Assembly (NCBI GenBank): GCA_035503715.1
Contig: DATJTE010000117.1
Location: forward strand, 1 to 64,000
Direction of reading: 5' to 3'
DNA length: 64,000 bases
Origin: OAS926 sp035503715
GTDB taxonomy: Bacteria > Pseudomonadota > Alphaproteobacteria > Rhizobiales > Rhizobiaceae
Under the pieces are notes generated by a model, which had not been told where the DNA came from, did not search any database, and saw nothing but the letters and a program-made list of their open reading frames with translations. Both the position numbers and the translations under genes were made by a program. Numbering within the stretch: position 1 is the first letter of the stretch; each line of letters begins with the position of its first letter. This document shows positions 59,969 to 64,000 of this stretch, piece by piece.

Positions 59969-60982
59969 ATGACCGAGTTTGCGTCTCTCGATGATCTGCG
60001 CCGCGCCTGCAGCGACCTGCCTTCCCCCGACACCGCATCCGCCCAAGCTGCCACGGCGCGCCAGAACATGCTGACCAAACCACAAGGCAGTCTCGGACGC
60101 CTCGAGGACATCGCGATCTGGCTGGCGGGCTGGCAGAAGAAACCGATTCCGGTGCTGGATGCCGTTCGTGTCATTGTCTTTGCCGGCTCGCACGGGGCTA
60201 CTGCGCGCGGCATTTCGGCATTCCCGGCCGAAGTGACGGGTCAGATGGTGGCGAATTTCGCAGCCGGCGGCGCGGCAATCAACCAGCTCGCGAAATCGGT
60301 CGGCGCCACCCTTTCCGTAGTGCCGCTGGAGATCGAGCGACCGACGCGCGATTTCACCAGCGGACCGGCAATGGATGATGGCGAATTCCTGGCGGCTGTC
60401 TCGACCGGCTACGATGCCGTGCAGGCTGACACAGATCTGCTCTGCCTCGGAGAAATGGGTATCGGCAACACCACCGCTGCGGCGGCGGTGGCTGCAGGGC
60501 TTTTCGGCGGTACGGGCGCGGAATGGGTAGGCCGTGGCACGGGCGTGGATGATGCTGGTCTGAACCGCAAAGCGGCCGTTGTAGACGAGGCCCTCGCACT
60601 CCATGCTAAGCGCCTTAGTGACCCTCTTGTTGTATTTGCGGCGCTCGGCGGACGTGAACTTGCCGCCATGTTCGGTGCCACGCTTGCCGCTCGCAAACAC
60701 TCCATCCCTGTCCTGATCGATGGCTTCGTCTGCACCGCGGCCGTCGCTCCGCTGGCCAAGCTTTCGAAGGATGGCCTAGCGCACGCTTTGGCTGCCCATG
60801 CTTCGGCGGAGGCCGCGCACCGGCGATTGCTGGAAAAGCTGGCGCTCAAGCCCTTACTCGATCTCAACATGCGTCTTGGTGAGGCATCCGGCGCCTGCCT
60901 CGCGGTCAACATCCTGCGCTCCGCTCTGGCTTGCCATTCCGGCATGGCGACCTTCGCGGAAGCCGCTGTTTCGAACCATTGA
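59969..60982 (+). CDS. cobU: Nicotinate-nucleotide-dimethylbenzimidazole phosphoribosyltransferase
   Basis: A 337-residue enzyme (CobU in Pseudomonas naming; CobT in Salmonella) that makes alpha-ribazole phosphate. MLTKPQGSLGRLEDIAIWLA starts the conserved part; VIVFAGSHGATARGISAFPA, LLCLGEMGIGNTTAAAAVAA and LALKPLLDLNMRLGEASGAC follow, with the catalytic Glu near the last. The start at 59969 is chosen because upstream residues read through cobV. It is the last gene of the rightward cob series. Confidence 0.94.
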   Translation: MTEFASLDDLRRACSDLPSPDTASAQAATARQNMLTKPQGSLGRLEDIAIWLAGWQKKPIPVLDAVRVIVFAGSHGATARGISAFPAEVTGQMVANFAAGGAAINQLAKSVGATLSVVPLEIERPTRDFTSGPAMDDGEFLAAVSTGYDAVQADTDLLCLGEMGIGNTTAAAAVAAGLFGGTGAEWVGRGTGVDDAGLNRKAAVVDEALALHAKRLSDPLVVFAALGGRELAAMFGATLAARKHSIPVLIDGFVCTAAVAPLAKLSKDGLAHALAAHASAEAAHRRLLEKLALKPLLDLNMRLGEASGACLAVNILRSALACHSGMATFAEAAVSNH

Positions 60983-61044
60983 GGCCTGTGGACGCGGCAC
61001 TCGGCGCGGTATCGCTCCGACCGCCCGTTCGGTAGCATCCACCC

Positions 61045-61866
61045 ATGCGCCCCTCGAAAGACATTTCTCGCCTCATCGAGATCATGGCCGCGTTGCGCAC
61101 GCCGGTGACCGGCTGCCCATGGGACCTGGAACAGAACTTTTCGACCATCGCGCCCTACACGCTCGAAGAAGCCTACGAGGTTGCCGATGCGATCTCGCGC
61201 AACGATCTGGCGGACCTGAAAGACGAACTCGGCGACCTGTTGCTCCAGGTCGTGTTCCATGCGCGCATGGCCGAGGAACAGGGCGCATTCGCTTTTGGCG
61301 ACGTCGTCGAGGCGATCACCAAAAAGATGATCCGCCGGCACCCGCACGTCTTCGGTGATGCCGATGCGCGCGCGGCAGGCAGCGCCAAGGGCATGTGGGA
61401 CAGGATCAAAGCCGAGGAGAAGACTGAGAAGCGCCAGGAGCGGTTAGCGCGCGGCCTCGAGCCCGAAGATCACGGCAAAGGCTTTCTTGACGGCGTGCCG
61501 GTCAGCCATCCGGCCCTGACCAGAGCGCTGAAATTGCAGGAGAAAGCCGCTAAAGTGGGCTTCGACTGGAAGGAAGCAAAGCCGATCCTCGACAAGATCG
61601 AGGAGGAGATCGGTGAACTCCGAGCGGCAATGGAAAACGACGACCTGGCCGAGATGCAAGACGAATTCGGCGACGTATTGTTCGCGCTCGTGAATTTTGG
61701 CCGGCATTTGAAGATCGACGCCGAGACTGCGCTGCGCGGCACCAATGAAAAGTTCAGGTCGCGCTTTCACCAGGTCGAGCAGGCGCTGGTTGAGCGTGGC
61801 GACAGTCTCGAAGGGGCGTCACTGGAGGAGATGGAAGAACTCTGGCAGGCCGCCAAGCGGAAGTGA
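61045..61866 (+). CDS. mazG: Nucleoside triphosphate pyrophosphohydrolase MazG
   Basis: A 273-residue protein with two MazG domains. The first has TGCPWDLEQNFSTIAPYTLE, then EEAYEVADAISRNDLADLKD and ELGDLLLQVVFHARMAEEQG with the E-x-x-E..E-x-x-D metal ligands. The second has ILDKIEEEIGELRAAMENDD and EMQDEFGDVLFALVNFGRHL. It hydrolyses non-canonical dNTPs to monophosphates. It ends one base before the convergent hflX stop, with no room for a long terminator. Confidence 0.94.
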   Translation: MRPSKDISRLIEIMAALRTPVTGCPWDLEQNFSTIAPYTLEEAYEVADAISRNDLADLKDELGDLLLQVVFHARMAEEQGAFAFGDVVEAITKKMIRRHPHVFGDADARAAGSAKGMWDRIKAEEKTEKRQERLARGLEPEDHGKGFLDGVPVSHPALTRALKLQEKAAKVGFDWKEAKPILDKIEEEIGELRAAMENDDLAEMQDEFGDVLFALVNFGRHLKIDAETALRGTNEKFRSRFHQVEQALVERGDSLEGASLEEMEELWQAAKRK

Positions 61867-63255
61867 TCAGCCGCGCCGTGCGAGCCGATCCTCGATTTCG
61901 CGCCTCTTCGCAGCCGGCGCGCGAATTTTCAGCTCGACCTTGCCGTCATCGAAATCCTCGCGGCTGACGATCTCGCCATTCCGGTAGAGCCAATCGATGT
62001 GGTGGAGCTGATCAACACCCAGCACAACGTCGACGTCCTTCAGCTCGCCGCCGACGCGCTGCTCGATGAGAGCGGTCAGCGCGTCGAGTCCCTCGCCCGT
62101 GATCGCGGAAATCGCGATCGGCGGCCCTTTGCCGTCGCGCTCACTCTCGGCCAGAAGCCGCTCGCGGTTTCCCCCATCCAGCAGATCGATCTTGTTCCAG
62201 ACCTCGATCACGCGGTCAGCATCGGATGCATTCACCCCAAGCTCGCCGAGAATGCGCTCGACATCCTCGGCTTGAGCGGCAGTATCCGGATCGGAAATGT
62301 CGCGCAGATGGATGATCAGCTCAGCTTCGACGACCTCTTCCAGCGTGGCGCGGAACGCCGCGACGAGATGTGTCGGCAGGTCGGAGATGAAGCCGACCGT
62401 GTCGGACAGGATGATGACGGTTCCATGCAGCAACCGCACGCGCCTCAGCGTCGGATCGAGGGTCGCGAACAGCATATCCTCGGCGAGCACGCCGGCGCTC
62501 GTCAATCGGTTGAAGAGCGTCGACTTGCCGGCATTCGTGTAGCCGACGATCGCAACGATCGAAAACGGTACTTTCTTGCGTTTGGCGCGATGGAGATCGC
62601 GGGTGCGGCGCACCGTCTCAAGCTCCCGCTTCAGCTTCAGGATCTTGTCCTGCAGCATGCGCCGGTCGGCCTCGATCTGGGTTTCGCCGGGACCGCCCAG
62701 GAAGCCTGCACCGCCGCGCTGGCGCTCCAGGTGGGTCCAGCTGCGAACCAGCCGGCCTTTCTGGTAGTTGAGGTGCGCGAGGTCGACCTGCAACACGCCT
62801 TCCTTGGTGTGGGCGCGGCGACCGAAAATCTCCAGGATGATGCCGGTGCGGTCGAGCACCTTCGCCTTGAACTGGGTTTCAAGGTTGCGCTGCTGGACCG
62901 GCGTCAGCGGGTGGTCGACGAAGACCAGATCAGCGCCGGTTTCCTGAACGATTTCAGCAAGTTCATTGACCTTTCCGGTGCCGAGCAGCGTCGCCGGCTT
63001 GGGCTCGGCGACAGTGACGACCGCTGCGTGCACCGGTTCGAGGTCGATCGCTGACGCCAAGCCCACAGCCTCTTCGCGCCGCGCCTCCGGCGAGCGCGCG
63101 AGGCGGGTGCGGCCCCGCGGGCTGTCTTCATCCTGGCGAGCAGGGCGCGCCAAAACGGGCACCACCACCACGACCTTTCCGGTCGAGTGGCTGGCGTCCT
63201 CGTTCGAAGCCGATTTTCTGCGCCGGGTCTTTGTCCCGGCTTTTTCGTCGTTCAA
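61867..63255 (-). CDS. hflX: Ribosome-associated GTPase HflX
   Basis: A 462-residue GTPase that splits or rescues stalled ribosomes. G1 is IVAIVGYTNAGKSTLFNRLT, switch/G2 is MLFATLDPTLRRVRLLHGTV and G3 is ILSDTVGFISDLPTHLVAAF. The N-terminal HflX domain has LVFVDHPLTPVQQRNLETQF. The basic first ~25 residues (TKTRRRKSASNEDASHS) are poorly conserved. The TTG start at 63255 is immediately after the hfq stop. The hfq-hflX order is standard. Confidence 0.95.
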   Translation of the reverse strand: MNDEKAGTKTRRRKSASNEDASHSTGKVVVVVPVLARPARQDEDSPRGRTRLARSPEARREEAVGLASAIDLEPVHAAVVTVAEPKPATLLGTGKVNELAEIVQETGADLVFVDHPLTPVQQRNLETQFKAKVLDRTGIILEIFGRRAHTKEGVLQVDLAHLNYQKGRLVRSWTHLERQRGGAGFLGGPGETQIEADRRMLQDKILKLKRELETVRRTRDLHRAKRKKVPFSIVAIVGYTNAGKSTLFNRLTSAGVLAEDMLFATLDPTLRRVRLLHGTVIILSDTVGFISDLPTHLVAAFRATLEEVVEAELIIHLRDISDPDTAAQAEDVERILGELGVNASDADRVIEVWNKIDLLDGGNRERLLAESERDGKGPPIAISAITGEGLDALTALIEQRVGGELKDVDVVLGVDQLHHIDWLYRNGEIVSREDFDDGKVELKIRAPAAKRREIEDRLARRG

Positions 63256-63504
63256 CTAGGCTTCCCGGCCGTTTTCCTCACCATCGAACATCTGAACCGG
63301 TTGGCTCGGCATGATGGTGGAAATGGCGTGCTTGTAGACGAGCTGCGAATGCCCGTCGCGACGGAGCAGCACGCAGAAATTGTCGAAAGACGTGACTACT
63401 CCCGTCAGCTTGACGCCGTTAATAAGGAAGATTGTCAGTGGATTTTTGCTTTTCCGAACTGAATTTAGGAACAGGTCCTGAAGATTCTGCGATTTTTCCG
63501 CCAT
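63256..63504 (-). CDS. hfq: RNA chaperone Hfq
   Basis: An 82-residue Sm-like protein. Sm1 is FLINGVKLTGVVTSFDNFCV and Sm2 is GHSQLVYKHAISTIMPS, with the YKHA motif. Hexameric Hfq pairs small RNAs with mRNAs. ATG 63504 (MAEKSQNLQDLFLNSVRKS) is the family start; the upstream frame is Lys-rich leader. The stop adjoins the hflX start, so the two are translationally linked. Confidence 0.97.
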   Translation of the reverse strand: MAEKSQNLQDLFLNSVRKSKNPLTIFLINGVKLTGVVTSFDNFCVLLRRDGHSQLVYKHAISTIMPSQPVQMFDGEENGREA

Positions 63505-63645
63505 TTTCTTTTTCTTTCGCCGCCCCAACCCTTGGCGGTTAGTAGCGCCCAATTAATCGGTTCATGTCAAGCGCATGCCAACGGCGCGTGTCAGGTTCGA
63601 CAAGCATTGCGCGTATTGTTTAATCCCCTACATCTCCAGCGGTTA

Positions 63646-64000
63646 TCAAACCGGCGTTTTTTCCGCAACGTCAAAAAATGACTCTCTGAGCAAAAGCGCA
63701 ATACCACCGGGATGTCCGTTGGCGACCGGCTGCCCGTCGATCTCCACCACAGGCATAACCACTGTCGTTGCCGCGGTTATGAAGGATTCGCGCGCGTTTT
63801 TGGCCTCTTCGACGCTAAAACTGCGCTCCTCGATGGTCAGGCCCTGCTTTTTTGCCAAATCAAAGATCGTCGTGCGGGTAACGCCTCGCAAAATCCCGAA
63901 ATCGGCCGGCCGGGTGACCAGCTTTCCGTCCTTCGTGACGATCCAGGCATTGGTAGACGAGCCCTCCTTCACCGTGCCGTCCGAATCGATGAACCAGGCC
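63646..64000 (-). CDS. dat: D-amino-acid aminotransferase (5' end beyond window)
   Basis: The last ~117 residues of a class IV PLP-dependent aminotransferase, cut by the right window edge. VKEGSSTNAWIVTKDGKLV matches the EGxxSN motif that binds PLP, followed by ILRGVTRTTIFDLAKKQGLT, then ARESFITAATTVVMPVVEID. The fold-type IV features and the position upstream of hfq fit the D-alanine transaminase family seen in this position in rhizobia. The catalytic Lys lies outside the window. Confidence 0.88.
   Translation of the reverse strand, partial: AWFIDSDGTVKEGSSTNAWIVTKDGKLVTRPADFGILRGVTRTTIFDLAKKQGLTIEERSFSVEEAKNARESFITAATTVVMPVVEIDGQPVANGHPGGIALLLRESFFDVAEKTPV

Noticed and set aside
1..64000. 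CRISPR arrays, rRNA genes and complete insertion sequences
   Set aside because: No regularly spaced repeats, rRNA-like sequence or transposase with terminal inverted repeats was seen.

Overview
The window looks like a chromosomal segment of a high-GC alphaproteobacterium of the order Hyphomicrobiales (Rhizobiales), most like Mesorhizobium and its relatives in Phyllobacteriaceae. This is inferred from gene content and order: rlpA-dacF-tmk-holB-metG-tatD; a large aerobic-type cobalamin (cob) cluster; mazG-hflX-hfq-dat; and small rhizobial families (DUF982, DUF1127, CbtAB, DUF1636). No species can be named from the sequence alone.

Left part (1 to about 26,280) is accessory. It holds DUF982 genes, a DUF892 (YciE/YciF-type) protein, two tandem RTX-repeat proteins, a complete serine recombinase, a LysR/cupin divergent pair, and a phage-like operon (7170-9818). 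That operon is a DNA methyltransferase, a Cys-rich protein and four tandem paralogues, with every stop overlapping the next start. It meets a 5'-truncated serine recombinase head to head at a junction near 9830. Beyond it lie an MFS transporter, a secreted serralysin-like RTX metalloprotease, an alpha/beta hydrolase, nhaA translationally coupled to a cytochrome P450, two Tat-type ferritin-like proteins, a 23-residue membrane peptide before a clear terminator, a histone-like small protein, a flavodoxin-fold reductase, a pyrophosphatase, a lipoprotein and a PRC-barrel protein. The region ends exactly at the 3' end of a tRNA-Ser(UGA) gene.

Middle part (26,500-38,000) is core: an RlpA-SPOR lipoprotein, a D,D-carboxypeptidase, thymidylate kinase, DNA polymerase III delta', methionyl-tRNA synthetase, TatD, an MBL hydrolase and a YbaK-type deacylase in one co-directional series. 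An MFS exporter, a DUF1127 protein and a winged-helix/TPR regulator follow.

Right part (38,000-61,000) is an almost complete O2-dependent cobalamin cluster. Two AdoCbl riboswitches lie back to back at 44,091-44,522. The leftward one precedes cbtB-cbtA-cobP-cobO-cobQ. The rightward one precedes DUF1636-cobW-cobN-cobG-cobH-cobI-cobJ-(cobK reversed)-cobL-cobE-cobM-(cbiD reversed)-cobA-cobB-cobV-cobU. cobC plus a tyrosine-phosphatase-like gene, and cbiB, sit divergently to the left. No cobF is visible and cbiD is present, so C1 methylation probably goes through CbiD. cobS and cobT of the cobaltochelatase are outside the window. The window closes with mazG, hflX, hfq and the start-truncated D-amino-acid aminotransferase gene.

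The most interesting points are the paired divergent riboswitches, two head-to-head gene pairs whose start codons share one CATG, the reversed cobK and cbiD genes inside a riboswitch-led series, the phosphatase-like gene coupled to cobC, the four-paralogue operon with its truncation junction, and the nhaA-P450 coupling.
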